In this document: positions 51,413 through 59,003 of the stretch, in pieces
Layout: every line of letters starts with the position of its first letter
How positions within the stretch are numbered: position 1 is the stretch's first letter
Source of the DNA: Rathayibacter sp. VKM Ac-2804
Lineage (GTDB): Bacteria; Actinomycetota; Actinomycetes; Actinomycetales; Microbacteriaceae
NCBI RefSeq assembly: GCF_009866655.1
Contig: NZ_CP047420.1
Coordinates: 3,348,001 to 3,412,000 of the forward strand
DNA: 64,000 bases
Direction of reading: 5' to 3'
Translations under genes and position numbers: made by a program
Notes under the pieces: generated by a model
Database searches by the model: none
Told to the model about the DNA's origin: nothing
Seen by the model: only the letters and a program-made list of their open reading frames with translations

Positions 51413-52201
51413 ATGGCGATCCTCCGCGACCTGGCCCTCGGTGCACGGCTCTTCGGCAGGGGGTTCGGCACCTGGGTCCGCTCGCCCCGGGCCATGCTCC
51501 TCGGCGCGATCCCGCCCCTGATCGTCGGCCTCGTCTTCGTCGGCGTGCTGGTGCTCGTCCTCACCCGGATCGACGGCGTCGTCCTCGCACTGACGCCGTT
51601 CGCGGACGACTGGGACGAGTCCTGGGCGGGGACCGTCCGCCTGCTGATCTCGATCGCCGCGGTCGGCGCGCTGGTGGCCCTCGGCGTCGTCCTGTTCGCC
51701 GCCGTCACCCTCCTGGTCGGCGATCCGTTCTACGAGCGGATCTGGCGCGGGGTCGAGAACGAGCTCGGCGGCGTGCCCGACGAGCACGAGACGGGGTTCT
51801 GGAGCGGACTCGGCCGCTCGCTCCGCGACTCCGGGGTGCTGGTGGCCACCTCGCTCGGGATCGGCGTCGTGCTGGTCCTGCTCGGCGTCATCCCGATCGT
51901 CGGACAGGTGATCGGCCTGATCGCCGGCGCGCTCGTCGGCGGCCGGGCGCTCGCCCTCGAGCTGACCGGGTTCGCCGGGGACGCGCGAGGCCTGACCCTC
52001 CGCGACCGCCGCCGCCTCCTCGGCGAGCGCCGCGCGGTGTCGCTCGGCTTCGGCATCGCGGTCTACCTGACCTTCCTCGTCCCCGGCGGCGCGGTGGTCG
52101 CCACGCCCGCTGCGACGGCCGGGGCGACGCTCCTGCTCCGGACCCTCCGCGGCGAGTCGACGGAGCGGATCGAGCCCGCAGCCGACGCCGCGACCGCCTG
52201 A
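51413..52201 (+). CDS. EI24 domain-containing (CysZ-like) membrane protein
   Basis: The 262-residue protein has four hydrophobic regions (RAMLLGAIPPLIVGLVFVGV, RLLISIAAVGALVALGVVLF, VLVATSLGIGVVLVLLGVIP, RAVSLGFGIAVYLTFLVPGG) and the motif LLVGDPFYERIWRGVENELG, as in EI24/CysZ proteins. Some members take up sulfate; others have no known role. GAGG precedes the ATG. Its promoter must lie within or beside the duplicated leader module. Confidence 0.87.
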   Translation: MAILRDLALGARLFGRGFGTWVRSPRAMLLGAIPPLIVGLVFVGVLVLVLTRIDGVVLALTPFADDWDESWAGTVRLLISIAAVGALVALGVVLFAAVTLLVGDPFYERIWRGVENELGGVPDEHETGFWSGLGRSLRDSGVLVATSLGIGVVLVLLGVIPIVGQVIGLIAGALVGGRALALELTGFAGDARGLTLRDRRRLLGERRAVSLGFGIAVYLTFLVPGGAVVATPAATAGATLLLRTLRGESTERIEPAADAATA

Positions 52202-52230
52202 TCGGGTGGCCGCCCGAGCGGCCGCTCCCC

Positions 52231-52236
52231 TAGACT
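52231..52236 (+). promoter_or_regulatory. -10 box of the trp leader
   Basis: TAGACT is followed by six bases (TCCCCC) and then the GTG of the leader peptide, so the transcript probably begins at the start codon. No clear -35 is visible; the region upstream carries a GGCCGC-CCGA-GCGGCC hairpin (52208-52223) that may end the EI24 transcript. Confidence 0.7.
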
Positions 52237-52242
52237 TCCCCC

Positions 52243-52284
52243 GTGCTCACGTCGACCCTCCGCCCCTGGTGGCCCGCCTCCTAG
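52243..52284 (+). CDS. trpL: trp operon leader peptide
   Basis: GTG opens a 13-codon frame, MLTSTLRPWWPAS, ending TAG. It has two adjacent Trp codons (52267-52272), as in classical trp attenuators. Ribosome stalling at low Trp-tRNA would control the downstream hairpins (52314-52338 and 52346-52374). It has no ribosome site and follows a TAGACT box by six bases, so it is likely read from a leaderless mRNA. The sequence features are seen directly; the attenuation mechanism is inferred from position and content. Confidence 0.85.
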   Translation: MLTSTLRPWWPAS

Positions 52285-52313
52285 GCAGGCCGACGCGCAG
52301 ACTCCTCTCGCAC

Positions 52314-52338
52314 ACGACCGCCTCGACCGGGCGGTCGT
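52314..52338 (+). terminator. trp attenuator hairpin
   Basis: ACGACCGCC pairs with GGCGGTCGT around a seven-base loop, followed by TCTGC. It lies 30 bases past the leader-peptide stop. It is the likely transcription terminator of the attenuator, though its T-run is short. Confidence 0.6.
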
Positions 52339-52345
52339 TCTGCAT

Positions 52346-52374
52346 GTCGGGGCCCGGGTGAGGGACACCCCGAC
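52346..52374 (+). promoter_or_regulatory. second hairpin of the trp leader
   Basis: GTCGGGG and CCCCGAC form a stem with an internal GGGT...ACCC pairing, directly before the AAGGA ribosome site of the anthranilate synthase gene. It could mask the ribosome site or act in the attenuator switch. Confidence 0.5.
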
Positions 52375-52386
52375 CCAAGGACCACG

Positions 52387-54261
52387 ATGACCTCGCTCCT
52401 CTCCCGCATCCTCGCCTCCGACGGATCGCTGCCGTTCGCGGTCGTCCTCCGGCAGGGCCGGACGGACGTCGACGTCTTCACGGGCGACGTCGTCGACGTC
52501 GACGGCCTCGCCGACATCCCGCTCGACGGCGCCGACGTGCTGACGCTCGTGCCCTACCGCCAGGTGCGCGAGCGCGGCTTCGCGGCCAAGGACGACGGCG
52601 CTCCACTGCGCAACCTCGTGGTGCGCGAGCGCGAGAGCGTGCCGCTCGCCGAGGTGCTGCGGCTGCTGCCCGAGCGCGAGATCCCGGTCGAGGAGCGCGG
52701 CTTCGACGTGCCCGACGAGGAGTACGCGGAGATCGTCCGCCGGGTGATCGACGACGAGATCGGCCGGGGCGAGGGCGCCAACTTCGTCATCAACCGCGCG
52801 TTCGTCGCGCACACCGATGCTCCCGCGGTCGAGGCGGTGCTGGCCTGGTTCCGCCGGCTGCTCACCGACGAGTCCGGCGCCTACTGGACCTTCGCGATCC
52901 ACACTCCCGGCGCCGACGGCTCGCCGGCCGTCACCGCGGTGGGCGCGACGCCCGAGCGCCACGTCTCGGTGCGCGACGGCGTGGCGATGATGAACCCGAT
53001 CAGCGGCACCTTCCGCCACCCCGCGGCCGGCCCGACCGGCGCCGAGGTCCTCGCGTTCCTCGCCGACGTCAAGGAGAGCGAGGAGCTCTTCATGGTGGTC
53101 GACGAGGAGATGAAGATGATGAGCGCGGTCTGCCCGAACGGCGGCCGGATCCTCGGCCCGTTCCTCAAGCAGATGTCGCGGCTCAGCCACACCGAGTACC
53201 TGCTCGAGGGGCGCACCGACCTCGACGTCCGCGAGGTGCTGCGGCTGACGATGTTCGCGCCGACCGTCACCGGCTCGCCGATGGAGAACGCCTGCGCCGT
53301 GATCGCGGAGTACGAGAAGGAGCCGCGCGGCTACTACTCCGGTGTGCTCGCGCTGTTCGAGCCGGAGGAGCACGGCTACACGGTCGACGCGCCGATCCTG
53401 ATCCGCACCGCCTACCTCCGCGAGGACGGCCGGCTCACCGTGCCGGCCGGGGCGACGCTCGTGCGGCACTCGACACCGGAGGGCGAGGTCGCCGAGACCC
53501 GCGCGAAGGCCTCCGGCGTGCTCTCCGCGCTGGGGCTGCTCCCCCACCGCGACATCCCGCCGGCGATCGACCTCAACGCGCAGCCCGGCGTGCAGGAGGC
53601 GCTCGAGGCGCGCAATGAGCGGCTCGCCTCGTTCTGGCTGCGGCCGCAGGCCCCCGAGCACATCGAGGGTCTCGCCGGCCACACCGCCCTCATCGTCGAC
53701 AACGAGGACCAGTTCACGACGATGCTCGCGCACCAGCTGCGCCACCTCGGCATGGACGCCCGGGTCGAGCGCTGGTCGAGCGTCGAGGACGTACTGAGCG
53801 ACGACCTCGTCGTGTTCGGGCCCGGTCCCGGCGACCCGCGCGACGACTCCGAGCCGCGGATCGCGCGCCTGCGGGCGCTGATGACCGAGCGGCTCGCCTC
53901 GGAGCGGCCGATGCTCGCCGTCTGCCTCAGCCACCAGATGCTGTCGCTGCTCGCCGGGCTGCCGGTCGAGCCGCTGCCCGCGCCCCGGCAGGGCGTCCGG
54001 CTGGCGGTCGACGTCTTCGGCGAGGACGCGGCGATCGGCTTCTACAACACCTTCTCGTCCGTGGCCGGCGCGGACGTGTCGAGCACCCCGCTGCTCGACC
54101 TCGAGATCTCGCGGGACCCCGCGACGGGGATCGTCGACGCGCTCCGCGGCGAGGCGGTCGCATCGGTCCAGGGCCACCTCGAGTCCGTGCTCTCCTCCGA
54201 CGGCCTGCGCACCCTCGAGCGCCTGGTGCGCACCGCGACGTCGCAGCCGGCGCGCGCGTGA
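52387..54261 (+). CDS. anthranilate synthase, fused TrpE-TrpG (PhzE-like architecture)
   Basis: The 624-residue protein joins a chorismate-binding TrpE-type domain (about 1-420, with GATPERHVSV, MNPISGTFRHP and PTVTGSPMENACAVI) to a class I glutamine amidotransferase (about 430-620). The amidotransferase Cys is in LAVCLSHQM (near 511) and the His/Glu pair in VQGHLES (near 596). Such fusions make anthranilate, or aminodeoxyisochorismate in phenazine producers. The Trp-Trp leader peptide upstream favours a tryptophan role. No other trp gene is nearby; glpX follows, overlapping by four bases (GTGA). Confidence 0.92.
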   Translation: MTSLLSRILASDGSLPFAVVLRQGRTDVDVFTGDVVDVDGLADIPLDGADVLTLVPYRQVRERGFAAKDDGAPLRNLVVRERESVPLAEVLRLLPEREIPVEERGFDVPDEEYAEIVRRVIDDEIGRGEGANFVINRAFVAHTDAPAVEAVLAWFRRLLTDESGAYWTFAIHTPGADGSPAVTAVGATPERHVSVRDGVAMMNPISGTFRHPAAGPTGAEVLAFLADVKESEELFMVVDEEMKMMSAVCPNGGRILGPFLKQMSRLSHTEYLLEGRTDLDVREVLRLTMFAPTVTGSPMENACAVIAEYEKEPRGYYSGVLALFEPEEHGYTVDAPILIRTAYLREDGRLTVPAGATLVRHSTPEGEVAETRAKASGVLSALGLLPHRDIPPAIDLNAQPGVQEALEARNERLASFWLRPQAPEHIEGLAGHTALIVDNEDQFTTMLAHQLRHLGMDARVERWSSVEDVLSDDLVVFGPGPGDPRDDSEPRIARLRALMTERLASERPMLAVCLSHQMLSLLAGLPVEPLPAPRQGVRLAVDVFGEDAAIGFYNTFSSVAGADVSSTPLLDLEISRDPATGIVDALRGEAVASVQGHLESVLSSDGLRTLERLVRTATSQPARA

Positions 54262-55112
54262 GCGACGTCCGGCTGATCGCGTCGCCGTCCTACTCCGCCG
54301 AGCTGCGCGAGGCGGTGGCCGCGAGCGTCCGGGCGGCGGCGGAGGCGGCGCGCGGCTGGTACGGGCGCGGCGACAAGCTCGCCGCCGACGCGGCCTCGGT
54401 CGCGGCGATGCGCGCGGTGCTCGCCGAGGCGCCGTTCGACGGTGTCGTGGTCATCGGCGAGGGCGAGAAGGACGACGCGCCCATGCTCGCGAACGGCGAG
54501 CGGCTCGGCCGGGCCGGCTCGCCCTCCTGCGATGTCGCGGTGGATCCGCTGGACGGCACGCGGCTGACGGCGGAGGGGATCCCCGGCTCGGTCTGCGTGA
54601 TCGCGCTCGCGCCGCGCGGCACGATGCTCGATCCGCGCGACGTCTTCTACATGGACAAGCTGGTCTGCTCCGGTGCGGGGGCGGGGGTCGTCGGGCTGGA
54701 CCTGGCTCCCGGCGAGAACGCGCGACGGCTGGCGGAGGCCCTGGGCAAGCCGGTCTCCGAGCTGGTGGTCGCCGTCCTCGACAAGCCGCGGCACGCCGGA
54801 CTGATCGCGGCCCTGCGGGACGCCGGCGTCGCGCTGTCCCTGCGCGGCGAGGGCGACGTCTCGGTCGCGATCGAGGCGGCCGACCCCTCCGGCGCCGTCG
54901 ACCTGGTGCTCGGCATCGGCGGCACCCCCGAGGGCGTCGTCGCCGCCTGCGCCGTCCGCGCCCTCGGCGGCGTGATGGAGGGCCGCCTGGCTCCGCAGAC
55001 GGACCTCGAGCGGTCGAACGCCCTGGCCGCCGGCCACGACCTCACCCGCTTGCTGACCCTCGACGACCTCGTCTCCTCCCCTGACGTCCTCTTCGCCGGC
55101 TGCGAGGTCTGA
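54258..55112 (+). CDS. glpX: fructose-1,6-bisphosphatase class II (GlpX), short form
   Basis: The 284-residue protein has the GlpX motifs: VVVIGEGEKDDAPMLANGE, DVAVDPLDGTRLTAEGIPGS, FYMDKLVCSGAGAG and GIGGTPEGVVAACAVRALGG. The usual family length is about 320-340, and the C-terminal 40 residues or so are missing, so it may be a specialised or weakly active paralogue. Its GTG overlaps the anthranilate synthase stop, placing it under the trp leader, which is an unusual pairing. Confidence 0.85.
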   Translation: MSDVRLIASPSYSAELREAVAASVRAAAEAARGWYGRGDKLAADAASVAAMRAVLAEAPFDGVVVIGEGEKDDAPMLANGERLGRAGSPSCDVAVDPLDGTRLTAEGIPGSVCVIALAPRGTMLDPRDVFYMDKLVCSGAGAGVVGLDLAPGENARRLAEALGKPVSELVVAVLDKPRHAGLIAALRDAGVALSLRGEGDVSVAIEAADPSGAVDLVLGIGGTPEGVVAACAVRALGGVMEGRLAPQTDLERSNALAAGHDLTRLLTLDDLVSSPDVLFAGCEV

Positions 55113-55247
55113 TCCTTCCCCTCCCTCCCGGGGTGCGGTCGGCGACCGGCGGCTCGGCCGCGCTCGACGCGGGTCCACCCACGGTCGCGTCTTCGTGAGT
55201 TCCGAAGAGGGGTAGGTGGTTGTTCCTCAATGAGGGATCATATTCGT

Positions 55248-55364
55248 ATGGTCGAGGCGCCGGGCCCGGCCGCACCGCGAGGAACGGCGACGATGACATC
55301 GACACGAACGACCCCCTTCACCCTCTATCAGGTGCACGTGCGGGGTCAGTGGCAGGCCTGGTAG
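55248..55364 (+). CDS. small peptide, candidate precursor or leader of the ABC operon
   Basis: A 38-codon frame runs from ATG at 55248 (GAGGGA ten bases upstream) to TAG at 55362; an in-frame ATG at 55230 would give 44 residues. The peptide ends VHVRGQWQAW with two Trp residues near the C-terminus and has no hydrophobic core. It lies 27 bases before the first permease gene and in the same frame, so it could also be the severed N-terminus of that permease with an in-frame amber codon. Its codons (ACA, CGA, GGA, TAT) are unlike the neighbouring genes. I cannot assign a function. Confidence 0.45.
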   Translation: MVEAPGPAAPRGTATMTSTRTTPFTLYQVHVRGQWQAW

Positions 55365-55391
55365 AGCCGGAGCCCGACCATCGACACGACC

Positions 55392-56207
55392 GTGCCGTCG
55401 CGCTTCGCACTGGTCCTCACCGATCTGCGGTCGTCGTTGCGCTGGCCGCAGGCGCTCCTCGGTGTGATCCTCGTCGTCGGTCCGACCGCCCTCGGGCTGG
55501 CGGAGGTGGGCGGCGGTGTCTACCGCGACGAGCTGGACGTCTACTCGCAGTTCATGATCTCCCCGATGATCGTCCTCTTCCCCGTCTTCATCACGACGGC
55601 CTGCTGCAGCGGCACCGCTGCCGAGATCAGGAACAGGTTCGTCATCCTCGTCCGCGCGCGGACGGATCTCCGGTCCTACCTGACGACCCGGGTGCTCAGC
55701 GTCGCCCTCGGAGGATTCGTGCTCGGCTTCGTCGCCGCACTCCTTCCCGGACTGATCGCCTTCGGGATCTGGCCGGAGCTGGGTGCGCCCTTCATCGATC
55801 CGGTCGTGTACGGACTCGCACCGGACGAGGTGGAACGGAACGCCCTGGAGCGCGTGAACTACTCGCAGCTGCTCGCCTTCGGCTGGCCGGTGTACCTGAT
55901 CGGCTACTCCTCGGTGCTGGGCGCCTGGGGCGCGATCACGGCGATGGCCGGGGTGCTCGCACTGGTCGCACTGAAGAACCTGGGGCTGGCGATGGTGCTG
56001 CCCGCAGTGATCTTCTTCGTCGAGACGATGGCTGTCGCTCTGGTCGACCGGCCGCTTCTCGGATTCATGTACGGAGCCTTCCCGTTCGGTCTCGATCAGG
56101 CGCCGATCGGCATCATGGTCCTGCCGCTCGCGGTCGCTGGAGCCGCGACGGTTCTCGCCGCACGGCGGATCCTCGGTAGAGCCCAGCGACTCCCGGCGCT
56201 GACATGA
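55392..56207 (+). CDS. ABC-type multi-spanning membrane protein A
   Basis: The 271-residue protein has about six hydrophobic segments (WPQALLGVILVVGPTALGL, FMISPMIVLFPVFITTACC, TTRVLSVALGGFVLGFVAAL and others) and a soluble loop near residues 130-165. It resembles ABC-2-like permeases of peptide export or immunity systems only in layout; I find no family signature. The GTG at 55392 follows an in-frame TAG by 27 bases. Its stop overlaps the next gene by four bases. Confidence 0.75.
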   Translation: MPSRFALVLTDLRSSLRWPQALLGVILVVGPTALGLAEVGGGVYRDELDVYSQFMISPMIVLFPVFITTACCSGTAAEIRNRFVILVRARTDLRSYLTTRVLSVALGGFVLGFVAALLPGLIAFGIWPELGAPFIDPVVYGLAPDEVERNALERVNYSQLLAFGWPVYLIGYSSVLGAWGAITAMAGVLALVALKNLGLAMVLPAVIFFVETMAVALVDRPLLGFMYGAFPFGLDQAPIGIMVLPLAVAGAATVLAARRILGRAQRLPALT

Positions 56208-57673
56208 TCGCCTCGCTCTCCCGCCGTGTCCGCCTGCTGCTCGCCGGCTGGGCCCTCGCAGCTGCCGCCGCGTACTCGATCCACCAGCGGATGCTCTGGG
56301 CCGCGTCGGGTTCCTCGTTCGGATTCGTCGACCTGGCGATCGAAGTCGTGAACGACCCGCTCTTCGTCTGCTGCGGACTGGGAGCGCCCTGGTGCATCGC
56401 CTTCTTCCTGGCGTCGAGATCCCTCCCGCCGGAGGCGGTGTGCATCCGGGCCGGATCGCTCAGGAACGCTCTCCTCGTCCTCCTGCGCAGCGACGCGGCG
56501 AGCGCTGCGGTCGTCCTGTTCGGGGTGCTGACGACGTGCTGGGTGTGCTCGCTCGGGCTGGCGAACGACGTCGCGCGCGTGCCCGGATCGGTGAGTGCGC
56601 TGCTCGCGGACGTCGCGCTGCCCCCGCCCGTCGGAGTGCTGCTCCAGCTCCCGCTCCTCCTGCTCTTCCTCGCGACGATCGGGTCCCTCCTCTCCGCCTG
56701 CTGGGTGCTCTCGGGCGGGAGTGTCCTCGTCGGGGTTGCGGCGACGGTGCTGCTCGGCTGGTTCGCCGTCTCGGCGGCGGGGGGACTCCCGAGGGACTCC
56801 GCCGTCAGCTCGGCCTTCCTCTCCAGCTCGTCGCTCCATCTCGGGCGGCCGTTCGGCGTGCTGGGCGCCTTCGTCGTCCTGCTCTCGATCGAGGTCGTGC
56901 TCCTCGGCGCGATGCGGGTGCAGGACCGCCGGCTGTCCGGAGCGGCGCGGTCACGGGGTGCCGGATGGGCGGTGTACGTGCTCCTCCTCGGTTCGGTCGC
57001 ACTCGGACCGACGGGGCTCCGGTCGGCCGCAGAGGGGCTTCCGGCACCCGGGATCGAGGGGAGCGTCCTCGGTCCTCTCTTCGCGGGCCCTGTCGGCGCT
57101 CTCGCACCCACTCTGTTCTCCGTCCTCATCATCACCGGCTTCGCGCTGACCTGGCAGCTCAGTGAGCTCGATCCCCGACGCCCGATCCTCCGCTGCGAGC
57201 TGATCCGGTTCGGATCGAACGGCGCTCGGAATCGGCGGCTCGGCGCGGGGCTCCTCGCCCGCGCGCTCGGGGTGAGTGCGCTCGTCGCCGCTCTGGCCGG
57301 TGCCGAGGCGCTGCTTCGGGGCGCACCCGGCGAGCTCGCGTCCTTCGCCGACCCGGTGGTGGGGTTCCAGCTCCTGGTCAACGGAACGCTGCAGTTGATG
57401 CTGGTCGCGGCCGTCTCCTCCGCGTTCGCGCCGCTCGCCGGATCGGGTGCGCTGCCCGCCGCCTTCTCCGCCGGGCTGGCCTTCCTGCCGAGCAAGCTCC
57501 TCGAGGGCAACCCGCTCGCCGTTGCGGGCCTCTGGAGATGCGCAGGGGGCTGGCCGAGCGTCCTCCACGGGACGGCGCTGGCGCTGGGGAGCGCCTGCAT
57601 CGTCCTCGTCGCAGCAGGCATCGCGTCTCGACTGGCCGAGAGGCATCCCAGAACAGAAAGAGGTCGCCCATGA
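56204..57673 (+). CDS. ABC-type multi-spanning membrane protein B
   Basis: The 489-residue protein has ten or more hydrophobic segments (starting LLLAGWALAAAAAYSIHQRM, FLATIGSLLSACWVLSG, VLGAFVVLLSIEVVLLGAM, ending ALALGSACIVLVAAGIA) and several conserved-looking short loops. It is about twice the size of protein A. I do not recognise the family. It is translationally coupled at both ends (ATGA overlaps), so it very probably works with protein A and the ATPase. Confidence 0.75.
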   Translation: MIASLSRRVRLLLAGWALAAAAAYSIHQRMLWAASGSSFGFVDLAIEVVNDPLFVCCGLGAPWCIAFFLASRSLPPEAVCIRAGSLRNALLVLLRSDAASAAVVLFGVLTTCWVCSLGLANDVARVPGSVSALLADVALPPPVGVLLQLPLLLLFLATIGSLLSACWVLSGGSVLVGVAATVLLGWFAVSAAGGLPRDSAVSSAFLSSSSLHLGRPFGVLGAFVVLLSIEVVLLGAMRVQDRRLSGAARSRGAGWAVYVLLLGSVALGPTGLRSAAEGLPAPGIEGSVLGPLFAGPVGALAPTLFSVLIITGFALTWQLSELDPRRPILRCELIRFGSNGARNRRLGAGLLARALGVSALVAALAGAEALLRGAPGELASFADPVVGFQLLVNGTLQLMLVAAVSSAFAPLAGSGALPAAFSAGLAFLPSKLLEGNPLAVAGLWRCAGGWPSVLHGTALALGSACIVLVAAGIASRLAERHPRTERGRP

Positions 57674-58308
57674 CGAACGCCATCACGGTCGAGGGTGTGT
57701 CCAAGAGCATCCGCGGGCATCTGCTCTACAGCGACGTGGCGTTCGAGCTGCGCCGAGGCGGTCTGTACGCCCTCCTCGGCCCGAACGGCTCCGGGAAGTC
57801 GGTCCTGCTGCGACTGCTCTGCGGATTCCTGAGGCCGGACTCGGGCAGCATCAGCGTCGACCCGGCGATCTCGCCGGAAGGGCGGACGTTCCCGGACGGC
57901 TTCGGGATCACGATCGACGGCCCCGCCTACATCGCAGGCCTCTCCGCGGAGCAGAACCTCCTGCGACTGGCCGCGATCCGCAAGCGCATCGGGATCGAGG
58001 AGATCCGCGCGACGCTCGCCTCGGTACGTCTGCAGAGCACGGGGCGCTCAGCGGTCCGCACCTTCTCCTCGGGGATGAAGCAGAAGCTGTCCCTCGCGCA
58101 GGCTCTGATGGAGGACCCGAAGGTGCTCCTCCTCGACGAGCCGTTCACCGCGCTCGACACGGAGAGCGTCGCGGTCGTCAAGGACCTCCTCCGCGAGCGG
58201 GTGGCCGAGGGGGTCACCGTCCTCCTGACGATGCACGGCGAGGCGGACTTCCTCGCCGAGTGCGACGGCGTCCTCCGGATCGAGAACCGCACGATCTCGA
58301 TGCTCTGA
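57670..58308 (+). CDS. ABC transporter ATP-binding protein
   Basis: The 212-residue ATPase has Walker A GPNGSGKS, signature FSSGMKQKLS, Walker B VLLLDEPFTALD and a switch His in LTMHGEADF. It resembles bacteriocin-immunity and ABC-2 exporter ATPases (BcrA/NatA type). Its ATG overlaps the stop of membrane protein B. It ends the three-gene operon that begins at 55392. The substrate is probably a peptide or lipid, but this is inferred. Confidence 0.92.
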   Translation: MTNAITVEGVSKSIRGHLLYSDVAFELRRGGLYALLGPNGSGKSVLLRLLCGFLRPDSGSISVDPAISPEGRTFPDGFGITIDGPAYIAGLSAEQNLLRLAAIRKRIGIEEIRATLASVRLQSTGRSAVRTFSSGMKQKLSLAQALMEDPKVLLLDEPFTALDTESVAVVKDLLRERVAEGVTVLLTMHGEADFLAECDGVLRIENRTISML

Positions 58309-58322
58309 CGACCGGTCGTCTC

Positions 58323-58383
58323 CGCGAGATGCCACTTGTGCCCGCCTTTCGCGGCGCGTCGCGCGCACAAGTGGCATCTCGCG
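58323..58383 (-). repeat. palindromic element family 1, copy 6 (reverse orientation)
   Basis: Arms CGCGAGATGCCACTTGTGC and GCACAAGTGGCATCTCGCG; the inverted loop is like copy 1. It lies 14 bases past the ATPase stop codon, in the convergent gap with tRNA-Met. Confidence 0.9.
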
Positions 58384-58406
58384 GAGGGGGTGCGGCGGGG
58401 ACGACG

Positions 58407-58439
58407 AAGGCCCCGGCTCGACGTGCGAACCGGGGCCTT
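58407..58439. terminator. bidirectional terminator
   Basis: AAGGCCCCGG and CCGGGGCCTT, with TCG/CGA extending the stem, sit between the ABC ATPase gene and tRNA-Met. Confidence 0.75.
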
Positions 58440-58446
58440 CTCGATG

Positions 58447-58520
58447 TAGCGGGAGCGGGACTTGAACCCGCGACACCACGATTATGAGCCGTGTGCTCTA
58501 ACCACCTGAGCTACCCCGCC
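58447..58520 (-). tRNA. tRNA-Met (CAT), elongator type
   Basis: The minus strand gives acceptor GGCGGGG/TCCCGCT (G-U at the first pair), D-arm GCTC/GAGC, anticodon stem CACGG/TCGTG with loop CTCATAA, and T-arm GCGGG TTCAAGT CCCGC. The 1-72 pair is G-U, not the C-A mismatch of the initiator, so it is an elongator Met (or, less likely, a lysidine Ile) tRNA. Confidence 0.93.
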
Positions 58521-58553
58521 GCACGTTTCCGGAGGCTGGCCTGCCGGGAACGG

Positions 58554-58625
<72 letters not shown>

Positions 58626-58743
58626 GCACCTGCGGGTCTGACTGCCCCTCTCGGGGCGTGCCCGCGATTTGGCACCGTTAGACGATAGCACCTCCACGGG
58701 GCGGTGATGACCGCGGGGTGGAGGGGGTGGTCCGGGCGGGGTG

Positions 58744-58784
58744 GGTCTCGATACGCCCGCTTCGCGGGCTACTCGACCAGCAAG
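58744..58784 (+). repeat. inverted-repeat element family 2, half copy
   Basis: TCTCGATACGCCCGCTTCGC through GGGCTACTCGACCAGCAAG matches the right arm of family 2 only. Confidence 0.75.
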
Positions 58785-58833
58785 GGACGAGCCGTCCCCT
58801 GCGCTGGTGGAGCAGCTGCGCACCGGGGCCCTT

Positions 58834-58961
58834 CATGCTGGTCGAGTAGCCCCGCAGGGGCGTATAGAGACCCGCCGTCGTCAGCACGTGGGTCTTCAGA
58901 CTCCTGCTCTGACGCCGGTGGATCTCGATACGCCCGCTGCGCGGGCTACTCGATCAGCATG
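58834..58961 (+). repeat. inverted-repeat element family 2, copy C
   Basis: It begins CATGCTGGTCGAGTAGCCCC and ends GGGCTACTCGATCAGCATG, about 128 bp, closely similar to copy B. Confidence 0.88.
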
Positions 58962-59003
58962 GACTTCCCGATCTCGACGCGGCGATCCCTGCTCGGGACC
59001 CGG

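Larger units (their letters stand above)
58626..59003. other. intergenic region with repeat family 2
   Basis: This 378-base gap holds the tRNA promoter region, a half copy (58744-58784) and a full copy (58834-58961) of repeat family 2. The two share the right arm TCTCGATACGCCCGC, which suggests nesting or partial duplication. I see no gene in it. Confidence 0.65.

Noticed and set aside
52387..54261. Phenazine biosynthesis gene (phzE)
   Set aside because: The architecture matches PhzE, but no other phz gene is present and the upstream Trp-Trp leader points to tryptophan control.
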